Positions 36,848 through 44,940 of a stretch of 64,000 nt of DNA are shown here, piece after piece. Numbering within the stretch: position 1 is the first letter of the stretch; each line of letters opens with the position of its first letter. The notes under the pieces were generated by a model. That model ran no database searches. It was given only the letters and a program-made list of their open reading frames with translations, and had not been told where the DNA came from. The translations under genes and the position numbers were made by a program. The DNA comes from JAYZQT01 sp036136335 (GTDB lineage Bacteria; Pseudomonadota; Alphaproteobacteria; MPNO01; UBA830): contig JAYZQT010000056.1 in NCBI GenBank assembly GCA_036136335.1, positions 1 to 64,000 of the forward strand, given 5' to 3'.

Positions 36848-37698
36848 ACCTCTCCTTTCTGCGAATTACGGGCACGCGCCAACGCACGGGTGATCAGGAC
36901 TGGTATAAGATTTAACCGGTATTCAGCGGTACCGCGAAAATCGTCTACAGGGTCAGCTGCCGCGATAATTTTTTCGGAGGCCAACGCAATCGTCTGGTCG
37001 GAAATTCCATCGACGCGCAACATGTTTTCCACCTCGATTGACCGGATAGGGGTCGGTGCGCAAGCGCCCACTGCAAGCCGTATATAATCGATGTTTCCTT
37101 GCCGTTCTTTCAGAACGACTGCCACCGACACAGTTGCGAAGTCCCCTTCGACACGGGCGAACTTTTCATAGGCAACCGCACCGTCTGGAGCTGGGGGAAT
37201 AAGGACCGATGAGACCATTTCACCCTCTTGCAGCGCTGTCTCCAGGTAATCGACGAAGAATTCACCAGCCGGGATGTCCCGTTCGCCCTGTCCACCAGCG
37301 GTCCTTATTACGGCTTCAGCCGCAACCAGCGCTGCCGGATAATCTGCGGCGGAATCAGCATGCGCAATCGCGCCACCGATCGTTCCCATATTGCGGATCG
37401 CAGGATGCCCTATCACGGACGCTGCCTCGGCGACGATGCGCTGTCCTTTATCGAAATCATTTGTTTCGGCGAGTGTGACGTGGTTTGTCATTGCGCCGAT
37501 TACTGCGGTACCGTCGGAGGTCAGAGATATGCCTTTCAGGGTCTCGACATCGCGCAGGCTGACAAGCGCAGTTGGAGCAAGCAGGTCCGCATTCATCATC
37601 GCAACAAGCGTGGCACCGCCGGCAAGGCAGCGAGCATCCTGGTCTTCGGCCAATAGCGCCACAACCTGATCAACCGTGCGTGGGTGGTGCAGCTTCAC
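36844..37698 (-). CDS. FAD-binding subunit of xanthine-dehydrogenase-type hydroxylase
   Basis: A 284-residue flavin subunit. FAD loops are AGGATLVAMMNADLLAP (about residues 26-42) and MGTIGGAIAHADSAADYPA (about 108-126), followed by the CO-dehydrogenase flavoprotein C-terminal domain. It feeds electrons from the Mo/FeS subunits to an acceptor. Lies 23 nt after the SRPBCC gene. Confidence 0.91.
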   Translation of the reverse strand: MKLHHPRTVDQVVALLAEDQDARCLAGGATLVAMMNADLLAPTALVSLRDVETLKGISLTSDGTAVIGAMTNHVTLAETNDFDKGQRIVAEAASVIGHPAIRNMGTIGGAIAHADSAADYPAALVAAEAVIRTAGGQGERDIPAGEFFVDYLETALQEGEMVSSVLIPPAPDGAVAYEKFARVEGDFATVSVAVVLKERQGNIDYIRLAVGACAPTPIRSIEVENMLRVDGISDQTIALASEKIIAAADPVDDFRGTAEYRLNLIPVLITRALARARNSQKGEV

Positions 37699-37721
37699 GT
37701 CATGTCCCTGTTTTGCATATT

Positions 37722-38174
37722 TCAGTCTGCCAATTCGATCTGTGATCTAAAACTGTTAGCGAATTCCTCGCCGATCGCCTTGGCTTTTTTCTTCATTATT
37801 CCGAGGCCGAACTTGCCGAGACGGCCAACCAGCGACACCTCTGACATATAATAGACCTCCGTTTCATTCGTATTAACACGCGTGAGACGCAATTCACTGT
37901 TGGCTGTCAACATACTCGCCTTGCCTCCTTCTTCGCCGCGCGTGGTTGATTTGGCATAGATAGGAGCGTCCTGTTCAGTAAGTTCGACCGAAACGTTGAA
38001 TGACGTTTTAATCGGACCGACCGCCACTTTTACGTTTGCTCGGTATTTGTTTTCCCCGAGCACTTCCACTTCGCCGCACCCGGGTATGCACGGCGCCATA
38101 AGGTCAGGTGCCATCATGAATTCCCAAACACGTTCGACCGGTGCTTTTACGGAAAATGTTTCCTCTATCTTCAT
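37722..38174 (-). CDS. SRPBCC family protein, CoxG type
   Basis: A 150-residue START/SRPBCC-fold protein (MKIEETFSVKAPVERVWEFM, then PDLMAPCIPGCGEVEVL) of the CoxG family, which accompanies many molybdenum hydroxylase operons. CoxG has been linked to membrane anchoring and quinone coupling of CO dehydrogenase; here a similar electron-coupling or membrane-recruitment role for the hydroxylase encoded next to it is inferred. Located 12 nt after the NicX-like gene and 23 nt before the FAD subunit, firmly within the operon. Confidence 0.87.
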   Translation of the reverse strand: MKIEETFSVKAPVERVWEFMMAPDLMAPCIPGCGEVEVLGENKYRANVKVAVGPIKTSFNVSVELTEQDAPIYAKSTTRGEEGGKASMLTANSELRLTRVNTNETEVYYMSEVSLVGRLGKFGLGIMKKKAKAIGEEFANSFRSQIELAD

Positions 38175-38186
38175 AACATTATTGGT

Positions 38187-39251
38187 TTAGCGATGCTCGC
38201 GGGCGACTACCATCTCGGGTTCGGTTAACCGCCCCTTGTCGACAATCAGTTTGTTGTCGAGCATGATTGAACAATCACGCATAGGGACATCGTAATGCCC
38301 GGTTGTGGTGCGCTTGCCGCCGCCTTGCGAATTTGGTCCGGTCGAGAAAAGGAAGTTACCCGCAAAGGACCGCAGTGTCCCATTACTGCGATCCGGGTCG
38401 TCTCCATACAGCGCTACGTTGTCCCAGCGGCATTGTGGATTTAACCCCCAGCCAAGGTGGGAAATGGCGTGACCGTCCATGTCATCCGGATCGTCGCGGT
38501 TGTCTTCGAGCCAGTTATGCATCAGCTTTGCGTCGAGTCCGCCGTCAATCTTGCGAATGAAGCCGTCACGAACCTCGAGGCGGATTTCGTCGGTTACGTA
38601 GCGGTTGTATGGCAGTACCACAAAATCCCCCGGACTGATCACCACAGTGCCATTTGCCGAGCCCTCGTTGGGAAATGTGTGCACGTGGCCACCCCCCCAG
38701 TGGTCAAAACGCCCAGGTTCATCTGCGTACCCGTACTGACTCATAACCGGGTATTCTCCGAGGGAAACCGTCAGATCCAGTCCGACGTCGTTAAACATTC
38801 GCATTGTTTTGCTCTCGGCGAGCCTTTTTTCTGCATGTAACACCGCCTCCTTTAGACCGGCGGGCGCCTGCGCCTGTTCGAGGTCATCAGGGTGGTCGAC
38901 AATCATCTGTACCCGGGTTCCGGCGTCACGTACCTGCTTAAGCCAGCTGGTAAATAGGGGGACATGAAGACAGACCAGCATGTCGGCGGCAGAGAGCGCT
39001 TCCAACGTGCCCTTGCAGGCACCAATTGTGGCAACACCGACTTTAGTCCAGCTCGGCACCGAATTCACGCACATTGCGTAAGCATCGGCACCAAGATCCT
39101 TGGCTGCGGCAAACGAAGCCTGAACGTATTCCTCTCGGGTCGCAAGGTCACTTAGCAATGCGACTGTCTCGCCCGGTTTTACGTTGCAAAGTTCGAATTG
39201 CTTTCGAAAGAGAGCGGTTAATGCCGCAGGATTGGTCTGTTGAGGGCGCAT
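38187..39251 (-). CDS. NicX-like 2,5-dihydroxypyridine 5,6-dioxygenase (M29 aminopeptidase fold)
   Basis: A 354-residue protein. M29-type aminopeptidases share its fold, but the specific stretches LGEYP, YGYADEPGRFDHW, FPNEGSANGTV, ISHLGWGLNPQ, AGNFLFSTGPN and the HxD of TTTGHYDVPMRDC closely recall 2,5-dihydroxypyridine dioxygenase NicX. The Fe(II) ligands I remember for NicX (two His and one Asp) match H265, H319 and D321 here. NicX opens the ring of a dihydroxypyridine to an N-formylmaleamate-type product. First gene of the 12-gene operon, about 150 nt from the divergent TetR gene, with a palindrome 26-42 nt upstream of the start. The exact ring substrate is unproven. Confidence 0.82.
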   Translation of the reverse strand: MRPQQTNPAALTALFRKQFELCNVKPGETVALLSDLATREEYVQASFAAAKDLGADAYAMCVNSVPSWTKVGVATIGACKGTLEALSAADMLVCLHVPLFTSWLKQVRDAGTRVQMIVDHPDDLEQAQAPAGLKEAVLHAEKRLAESKTMRMFNDVGLDLTVSLGEYPVMSQYGYADEPGRFDHWGGGHVHTFPNEGSANGTVVISPGDFVVLPYNRYVTDEIRLEVRDGFIRKIDGGLDAKLMHNWLEDNRDDPDDMDGHAISHLGWGLNPQCRWDNVALYGDDPDRSNGTLRSFAGNFLFSTGPNSQGGGKRTTTGHYDVPMRDCSIMLDNKLIVDKGRLTEPEMVVAREHR

Positions 39252-39255
39252 CCCA

Positions 39256-39270
39256 TGGAGCTCCAGCTGG
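39256..39270. promoter_or_regulatory. Overlapping short palindromes next to the operon start
   Basis: TGGAGCTCCA (39256-39265) and CCAGCTGG (39263-39270) are perfect short palindromes lying directly before the NicX-like start codon, and they include its likely ribosome-binding GGAG. They may matter for control or be chance. Confidence 0.25.
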
Positions 39271-39276
39271 AATATT

Positions 39277-39293
39277 TGAAGGTAAAACCTTCA
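39277..39293. promoter_or_regulatory. Perfect 17-nt palindrome, candidate TetR operator
   Basis: TGAAGGT (39277-39283), AAA, ACCTTCA (39287-39293): seven-base perfect arms with a three-base centre, in the divergent intergenic region between the NicX operon and the TetR gene. It sits 26-42 nt upstream of the NicX-like start codon, where a repressor would block leftward transcription. The size fits TetR operators. Binding by the adjacent regulator is an inference. Confidence 0.5.
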
Positions 39294-39398
39294 CACGCTG
39301 ACCCAAACCTGTCAATAGTGTATAGGCTTCACTTTTGGTGTTGGCATTGGGAACTTCGTCGTACCCAATTTGTGGGCCGGTGATTGCGCGGGAAAATC

Positions 39399-40013
39399 AT
39401 GGTTCAGGTAAAAAAAGTAGCAATACGCGAAGCCATTACCCGAAGTGCTCTCGGCCTTTTTTCAGAAAAGGGGTATTCCAGAACAACTATTGCCCAGATT
39501 GCCGAGCGCGCTGAAATTACGACATCTAATTTTTATCGATACTACGATTCCAAACTTGATGTGTTTTTCGCCGTATTTGGCCCCTGGCTGCGTTCCCACC
39601 TTGATGCGCTTGAACAGAGAGTTATGGGAATAAGTGATCCACGCGAAAGACTCAGAGAGGTTTTTATTGGTTTGTGGTGCGATATTCCGCGCGCTGATAA
39701 CGGGTTCAATAATAACATCGTGGAAGCCCTGGCTGCGTTCTCACCGGAGCAGCGATATTCAAGGTCGCTTTTGATCGAATCGGAACGGCGGGTATGGGGA
39801 ATGGTTGCCGGCTGCGTTCCGGAGAATCGCTGGCAGTATATCAATGACAGCAGGCTGTCACACCTGATGTTTATGGCGGGCGATGGTTTTGCGCTGAATG
39901 TAAAGCTAGGCGGACCGTCTCCGCTTATTGGCCCCATAATTGAAATGATGTGCACCCTTATACTAGGTGAAGATTGCCGCAAACTACCCGAGATCGAAGG
40001 AGAGTTTCAATGA
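39399..40013 (+). CDS. TetR family transcriptional regulator
   Basis: A 204-residue one-component regulator. The N-terminal HTH is plain: AITRSALGLFSEKGYSRTTI, then AQIAERAEITTSNFYRYYDS with the conserved YYxxK/S tail. The C-terminal ligand domain has no known subgroup that I can name. The start at ATG 39399 has GGGAAAA upstream; an in-frame TTG at 39384 is less likely. Divergent from the NicX operon, with a palindrome between them, so it probably represses that operon and responds to its substrate or an intermediate. Overlaps the SDR gene by 4 nt. Confidence 0.88.
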   Translation: MVQVKKVAIREAITRSALGLFSEKGYSRTTIAQIAERAEITTSNFYRYYDSKLDVFFAVFGPWLRSHLDALEQRVMGISDPRERLREVFIGLWCDIPRADNGFNNNIVEALAAFSPEQRYSRSLLIESERRVWGMVAGCVPENRWQYINDSRLSHLMFMAGDGFALNVKLGGPSPLIGPIIEMMCTLILGEDCRKLPEIEGEFQ

Positions 40014-40774
40014 CCGAGAATGTTCTTGAAGGGGTCGCTCTGGTAACCGGTGCCGGTAGTGGAATAGCGCGAGCGCTTGCGCTACAGCTCGGTACTGCTG
40101 GTGCGGTTGTTGCCGTTGCCGATGTAAACCAGAAAACTGCTGCAGAAACTGCCAACGCTATCAACGCCGCAGGCGGTACATCTGCACCCTTCGCCTTGGA
40201 TGTTGCCGACTCGCGTGCCGTGGACGATGTGGTTAACGTGATCGAGCGCGATCTCGGCCCGGTCACCCGTCTGGCAAACGTGGCGGGGGTATTTTCGACG
40301 TCTGCGCTCGCTGACATCTCCGACGATCAGTGGGCGCAGATCCTGTCTGTTCACCTTAACGGGACCTTTCACCTCTGCAGGCGGCTCGTACCTGCCATGG
40401 CAAGTCGTGGTGGTGGCGCGGTTGTTAACACTTCGTCCATCTTCGCACTCAGGGGGCAGTCAGAAGCGTCCCACTACGCCGCCGCAAAGGGGGCAATTAT
40501 CGGATTTTCAAAATCGATAGCCCGCGAAGTAGGTGATGCGAATGTTCGGGTCAATGTGGTAGCACCTGGCCCGGTGGATACACCCTTTTTTGCCCAAGGC
40601 CTGTCCGGTGAGCAACTTGCCCGAGTGCGCGAGGAACGGGCCCGAATCATTCCTCTAGGCAAAATTGGGAGTGCAGAAGAGGTGGCCAGCGTAATACTTT
40701 TTTTTCTCGGAGAGGGCAGCACACATATCACAGGTCAGGTCATTCCCGTCGATGGAGGCGAGGTGATGCGCTAG
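40010..40774 (+). CDS. Short-chain dehydrogenase/reductase
   Basis: A 254-residue classical SDR. The NAD(P) motif is ALVTGAGSGIARALALQ, with the glycine-rich loop altered from TGxxxGIG to TGAGSGIA. Then LANVAGVFSTSA (NNAG replaced by NVAG), Ser in VNTSSIFALRGQ, and YAAAK (Tyr and Lys). Cofactor preference looks like NAD(H) because an Asp follows in VVAVADVNQ. The ATG at 40010 overlaps the TetR stop by 4 nt (ATGA) with GGAG upstream, so it is co-transcribed with the regulator. The ketone or alcohol substrate is unknown. Confidence 0.89.
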   Translation: MTENVLEGVALVTGAGSGIARALALQLGTAGAVVAVADVNQKTAAETANAINAAGGTSAPFALDVADSRAVDDVVNVIERDLGPVTRLANVAGVFSTSALADISDDQWAQILSVHLNGTFHLCRRLVPAMASRGGGAVVNTSSIFALRGQSEASHYAAAKGAIIGFSKSIAREVGDANVRVNVVAPGPVDTPFFAQGLSGEQLARVREERARIIPLGKIGSAEEVASVILFFLGEGSTHITGQVIPVDGGEVMR

Positions 40775-40797
40775 AGACCGGAGAGGGTGAGTTTTTA

Positions 40798-41028
40798 ATG
40801 TTTAATGAGTGGGTTTACACGCCATCTTCCGAACTGGATTTTCAGCGATTTCCGGCTTGGACCAAGGACATACAGCAAACTTTTTACACCAGCATGCCCA
40901 ACAGCATTTGCACATCAAATGACACCCGAATTCTGGTTTGCCATCGTGTGACACTAGATCGCGCATTCAATTCAGGTAAAGGATCCTCAGTCGGCCTCAC
41001 TTCTAGGCATTGTTGCTGGGGTCTGTAG
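40798..41028 (+). pseudogene. Possible truncated gene start after the SDR
   Basis: GGAGAGGGTGAG lies a few bases before an ATG at 40798 that opens MFNEWVYTPSSELDFQRFPA, then WTKDIQQTF, before the translation turns into unlikely Ser/Cys/Arg-rich sequence and ends. This looks like the 5' end of a gene co-transcribed with TetR/SDR, joined to foreign sequence. The rest of the 40775-41235 gap, about 200 nt, holds nothing I recognise. Chance ORF remains possible. Confidence 0.3.
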
Positions 41029-41235
41029 GTTGTCAAATTTGCACAAATCCCACACTCTGCGCACTTGATCAAAGAATTGGGCAAGCCAGTGGACACCTGA
41101 GGACTAAACTTTGTGATGACAGGATTAGCATTATCCGGCAATCCTGCCTTCGGTGGATCGTTGAGCAAAGAATAGCGAGAGGCCCTAGAAGTTGGCCATG
41201 CCGGCTGCGACCACCTTACAAATGAATCGAAGGCC

Positions 41236-42303
41236 ATGAGTACGTACAGACTGGATCGGAGCTTTGAATGGAACTTCAGGAATGGGCCTGACTATCACAG
41301 ACGCTTCCCCAGTCTGCCTGTGACATCCAAAAAGGAATTCCTTGGCATTCCCACAAATTCAAGGGTGGGACTGGCCGCTAGCGTTCTGGTAAATGACCGG
41401 TGGGTCGAGACATATAGCCGTCTTGGATATGATCTCCTAACCTATAAAACGGTGCGCCTCACTGAAAGACGCTGTCATTCTTTTCCAAACTGGGTATTCG
41501 TCAAAGGTGACGTTTCCGAGGCGTCTCTAGAAAAGTCAACAGCTCTTCTAAAGCGCCGCAGAGACCACACAGACCCGCTGGAACTGACTGGGGCTGGTTC
41601 ATTTGGAATGCCATCCAAGTCCCCGGATTTCTGGATTGAGGATATCGCGAAGTCCCGCAAAAACCTCCTCAAGAATCAGATTTTGATTGTTTCAGTTGTT
41701 GCTACACCCAGACCAGGCATGTCAGGACAGTCCGTAATTGATGAGTATGGGACCTTGGCGGCAATGGTTGTTGGTGCCGGTGCTCAGGTCGTGGAGGCAA
41801 ACCTTTCCTGTCCAAACGTAACAACCGGTGAGGGCGAGCTATATCTGGATACAACTATGGTTGGTCTAATTGCCAAAACACTTCGAGAAAGGGCAGGGGG
41901 CGTTCCCGTCACCTTGAAGCTGGGGTATGTGGCGGATGACAAACTGCTCGCGTCAATCCTGCAATCTGCGAATGGATTTGGTGATGCCATCGTTTTAATG
42001 AATGGCGTCAACAGCAGAGTCATCAACCAGAAAGGACGCCCTGTCTTCGGCCCTGGAAGAGAAACCTGCGGTGTTACGGGTGCGGGGATCCATAAACTGG
42101 CAGCTGGTTTTGTTAGAAGGGCAATCAGGATCATTGAACGGGACAGACTGGAAATAAAGATTATTGCAAATGGTGGGGTTAATTCGCCAGAAAGCGCCGC
42201 GACATTTTTTGATTCGGGCGCATATGCAGTCACCATAGCATCTGGCGCGATTTTTGATCCCCATCTGGGAATTAAAATCAAAAACAAACATCCCGAGTGG
42301 TGA
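41236..42303 (+). CDS. Dihydroorotate dehydrogenase-like flavoprotein
   Basis: A 355-residue TIM-barrel FMN protein related to class 1 dihydroorotate and dihydropyrimidine dehydrogenases. Seen: EANLSCPNVTTGEG (the NxSCPN loop), VTLKLGYVADD (Lys strand), and the FMN-phosphate site IIANGGVNSPESAATFFDSG followed by YAVTIASGAI. The N-terminal 60 residues differ from housekeeping PyrD. It is followed by the deiodinase-like selenoprotein and a flavoprotein on the same strand, not by pyrimidine genes, so a catabolic or redox role is more likely. Base composition is more AT-rich than that of the NicX operon. Confidence 0.8.
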   Translation: MSTYRLDRSFEWNFRNGPDYHRRFPSLPVTSKKEFLGIPTNSRVGLAASVLVNDRWVETYSRLGYDLLTYKTVRLTERRCHSFPNWVFVKGDVSEASLEKSTALLKRRRDHTDPLELTGAGSFGMPSKSPDFWIEDIAKSRKNLLKNQILIVSVVATPRPGMSGQSVIDEYGTLAAMVVGAGAQVVEANLSCPNVTTGEGELYLDTTMVGLIAKTLRERAGGVPVTLKLGYVADDKLLASILQSANGFGDAIVLMNGVNSRVINQKGRPVFGPGRETCGVTGAGIHKLAAGFVRRAIRIIERDRLEIKIIANGGVNSPESAATFFDSGAYAVTIASGAIFDPHLGIKIKNKHPEW

Positions 42304-42511
42304 AATTGTAGAAAGTCTCTCCAGAGCAGTCAAAATGGAATTCGTGCGGCGCTCCTTTGCGACCTTCGGCATATGGTCTGTAAAAACCGAAAATTTTGTA
42401 ATTGAGCTGCGCTCGATCAGAGTAGGTAATCCCGATGAAAAGGGAGAGTTTGTATGAAGGCTTAAACTTGTTAGTCTCCGAGCCCCGAATAATTTAAAAG
42501 GAGTACAGTGC

Positions 42512-43192
42512 ATGCCGGGTACTGTCAGCGAAAGTCCCGTTACATTGGAAGAATATGCTGCGATGGATATGCAGGAGCGGCAAGCACTATGGCTTCAGAT
42601 CTCCGATATATCCGAGGATGAATTCAAGGCACATATGGCGGGGGAGAAGGCCCGCGAGGCCATGGTTCCGAAAATCGGTGCCGAGGCACCGAATTTTGTC
42701 GCGGATGTTCTTGGTGCGAACCGTCAGAGAACTGGCGAACAGGTTCGGTTGTCGGACCTACGAGGTAAACCAGTCGGCATAGCATTCGGGTCTTTCACGT
42801 GACCGCCATTTCGTGGGAAGGCCGTGCGCCTTAACGAACTATATGCCAAATACAAAGACCAGGTTCACTTCTACATCATATACATTCGCGAAGCGCATCC
42901 CGCTGCAGGTTGGCAGGTGCCAAACAACCTGATCGAAAATGTAATTTTTGATGAACCCACCACTGATGAAGAACGCACCGAGGTAGCGGCCGCATGTCAA
43001 ATCAGTCTGGGCCTTGATATGCCAATGCTGGTTGATGCAATCGATAACGATATTGACAAACAGTATGTCGGACTCCCGATGCGGCAGTTCCTGATTAACG
43101 CCGACGGAATGATCGTGTATGCGGGACAAAAAGGACCGTTTGGGTGGGATGACCAGGCTTTTGAAGTGGAACTTAAAAAACTAATTTTCTGA
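42512..43192 (+). CDS. Deiodinase-like selenoprotein (thioredoxin fold), Sec at TGA 42800-42802
   Basis: The frame reads 226 residues if the in-frame TGA (codon 97) is selenocysteine. Around it the translation is GIAFGSFT-U-PPFRGKAVRL, then FYIIYIREAHPAAGWQVPNN. This is the active-site signature of iodothyronine deiodinases (FGS-x-TUPPF and the IYIEEAH/DGW strand). Cys homologues exist in bacteria; here the codon is TGA. AAGGAG stands 8 nt before the ATG. The part after the TGA begins in frame with no ribosome-binding site and cannot stand alone. A stem-loop with an apical GU follows 8 nt after the TGA. The enzyme would act as a thiol/selenol reductase or dehalogenase. Decoding needs SelA/B/C/D elsewhere in the genome. 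Confidence 0.85.
42810..42838 (+). promoter_or_regulatory. Candidate bacterial SECIS stem-loop
   Basis: Starting 8 nt after the TGA: lower stem TTCGT (42810-42814) with ACGAA (42834-42838), internal loop GGG opposite A, upper stem AAGGC (42818-42822) with GCCTT (42828-42832), and apical loop CGTGC containing GU. Bacterial SECIS elements lie inside the coding region directly after the UGA and need a GU in the apical loop, as here. Pairing was found by eye; the energy was not calculated. Confidence 0.6.
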
Positions 43193-43338
43193 AGCCGGCT
43201 ATATTGGGAACGACTCTACAGGGGCGCCCAGAGGTTTTACCTTAAGCGGGCTTGACCATTTGTATATTTAGGGGGTGTTCCGTGGGTGAAATATCAGGGA
43301 ATACTTTGTTAGGATCAGTTTATTGATATTGGGTCCGA

Positions 43339-44811
43339 ATGGCAGACATTAGAAATTACGAAACCGAAGTGGCTATTATAGGTTCTGGCGGTGCGGGTAT
43401 CGCGGCCGGTATCGAGGCACTAGATGTTGGGGCCGCGGTAATATCCTTTGAGAAGGCCAATATGCCTGGCGGCGCCGCAATTATCTCTGGTGGTGGATGC
43501 TGCATTGTAGGGTCACCGGTCCAGAAGGCGCTTGGTATAAACGATAGTCCGGATCTTGCATTTGGCGACTGGACAAAATGGGGCGGACCTTCCGTCGATG
43601 CCGTCTGGGCACGTTATTACCTGGAACATTCTCTTCATGACCTTTATTTCTGGGCTGAATCCCTCGGGGTCGAGTGGGTGGATTTGAAGCCACAAGAGGG
43701 AAATTCGGTAATGCGCTGGACCCGCCCCGTAGGGAATGGACAGGGTTTGACACAAAAGCTGATTGATGCCTTTGAGAATAAGGGTGGCGAGGTCGTAACT
43801 AAAACCAAAATAACCAAGCTGAAAATTGAAGATGGGCGGGTGGTTGGCTTCAGTGGGAAGGATCTGGAAACTGGGGGTGGTGTATGCGTGCGGAGCAGGA
43901 CCGTGGTTGTAACTACTGGTGGCTTCAACTCCAATTTGGATATGGTTCTTGACGTTAAACCGGAACTCCAAAACTACAGGGTTATGGAAGGATCAGGTCG
44001 TGGATCGACGGGAGACGGTCACAATATGGTATCCAGGGCAGGCGGGTACCTGACCCACATGGAACATGTCTGGTTCTATTGCTATGCAACGCCCGATTAT
44101 CTTGATGACGAGGGCAAACGCGGTCTCGTCTGTCGGCAGATCCCCGGTTACATCTGGATTAACCAGCAGGGTAAGCGTTTTCATAATGAGTCCCTTTCAG
44201 GCGGTAATTCCATGAGTCCTGCGATGCTTGCACAGAAACCCCCGCATGCCTGGGCTATTGTTGACACTCCAATGAAGCAAAATCTGGAAATTGCCGATCC
44301 CTATTACCGAGATGGGGATCAGGTTATACGGGAAAAGGTCGAGGAACTTCTTAACCATTCTCCCTACATAAAAAAAGCCGAAACGCTAGAGCAACTGGCG
44401 GATCAAATCGGCGTAGATAAAACAATATTTCTTGGTGAAGTTGACGCATATAACGATGCTGTGAAAAAAGGTCTCCAGCACGAGCCTGGGTATGGCAAAC
44501 CACTCGACAAATCGAAGGAATTTGACACACCGCCGTATTTCGCCATTCAGTTTTTTCCGCTTGCGCGCAAGAATTTTGGTGGCATCAAGACAGATTTGTT
44601 CTGTCGTATTCTGGACAAGCATTTTGAACCGATACCCGGTCTCTATGGTGCAGGTGAAGCCTGCGGCATGGCAGGTGGTCATATCAATGGTGCCGCTGGC
44701 CTGGAAGGTACCATGCTTGGTCCATCGTTATTCAGCGGAAGGGTCGCCGGCGCCTGGTCTGCACACGAAGCGGGATTCGGCGACGGGTTCAAAGGAGTGC
44801 CGAACCGGTAA
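43339..44811 (+). CDS. FAD-binding oxidoreductase, fumarate reductase/3-ketosteroid dehydrogenase family
   Basis: A 490-residue flavoprotein: AIIGSGGAGIAAGIEALDVG (FAD Rossmann), FEKANMPGGAAIISGGG, TTGGFNSNLDMV, and a C-terminal FAD motif GLYGAGEACGMAGGHING followed by LEGTMLGPSLFSGRVAG. These are the marks of the succinate dehydrogenase/fumarate reductase flavoprotein group, which includes ketosteroid Delta1-dehydrogenase, FAD-urocanate reductase and other enoate reductases. No covalent-flavin or haem domain is visible. It follows the selenoprotein by 146 nt on the same strand, so both may serve one reductive step (inference). Confidence 0.86.
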   Translation: MADIRNYETEVAIIGSGGAGIAAGIEALDVGAAVISFEKANMPGGAAIISGGGCCIVGSPVQKALGINDSPDLAFGDWTKWGGPSVDAVWARYYLEHSLHDLYFWAESLGVEWVDLKPQEGNSVMRWTRPVGNGQGLTQKLIDAFENKGGEVVTKTKITKLKIEDGRVVGFSGKDLETGGGVCVRSRTVVVTTGGFNSNLDMVLDVKPELQNYRVMEGSGRGSTGDGHNMVSRAGGYLTHMEHVWFYCYATPDYLDDEGKRGLVCRQIPGYIWINQQGKRFHNESLSGGNSMSPAMLAQKPPHAWAIVDTPMKQNLEIADPYYRDGDQVIREKVEELLNHSPYIKKAETLEQLADQIGVDKTIFLGEVDAYNDAVKKGLQHEPGYGKPLDKSKEFDTPPYFAIQFFPLARKNFGGIKTDLFCRILDKHFEPIPGLYGAGEACGMAGGHINGAAGLEGTMLGPSLFSGRVAGAWSAHEAGFGDGFKGVPNR

Positions 44812-44940
44812 CTAAGCAGGTTTTGGCTGCGTTCGGTCGTTCAAACAAACATGTTCCGGGCCGCGCCAGAAGTTTGTAAATTCGTCCTCACTAGCACGCG
44901 AGCCTCCATATTTTCAGATAGTGTGCAGTGCTCGCACACC

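Noticed and set aside
42824..43192. Second half of the deiodinase-like protein as a separate gene with GTG start
   Set aside because: No ribosome-binding site, the fold would lack its first strands and active site, and it is in the same frame as the upstream part across one TGA.
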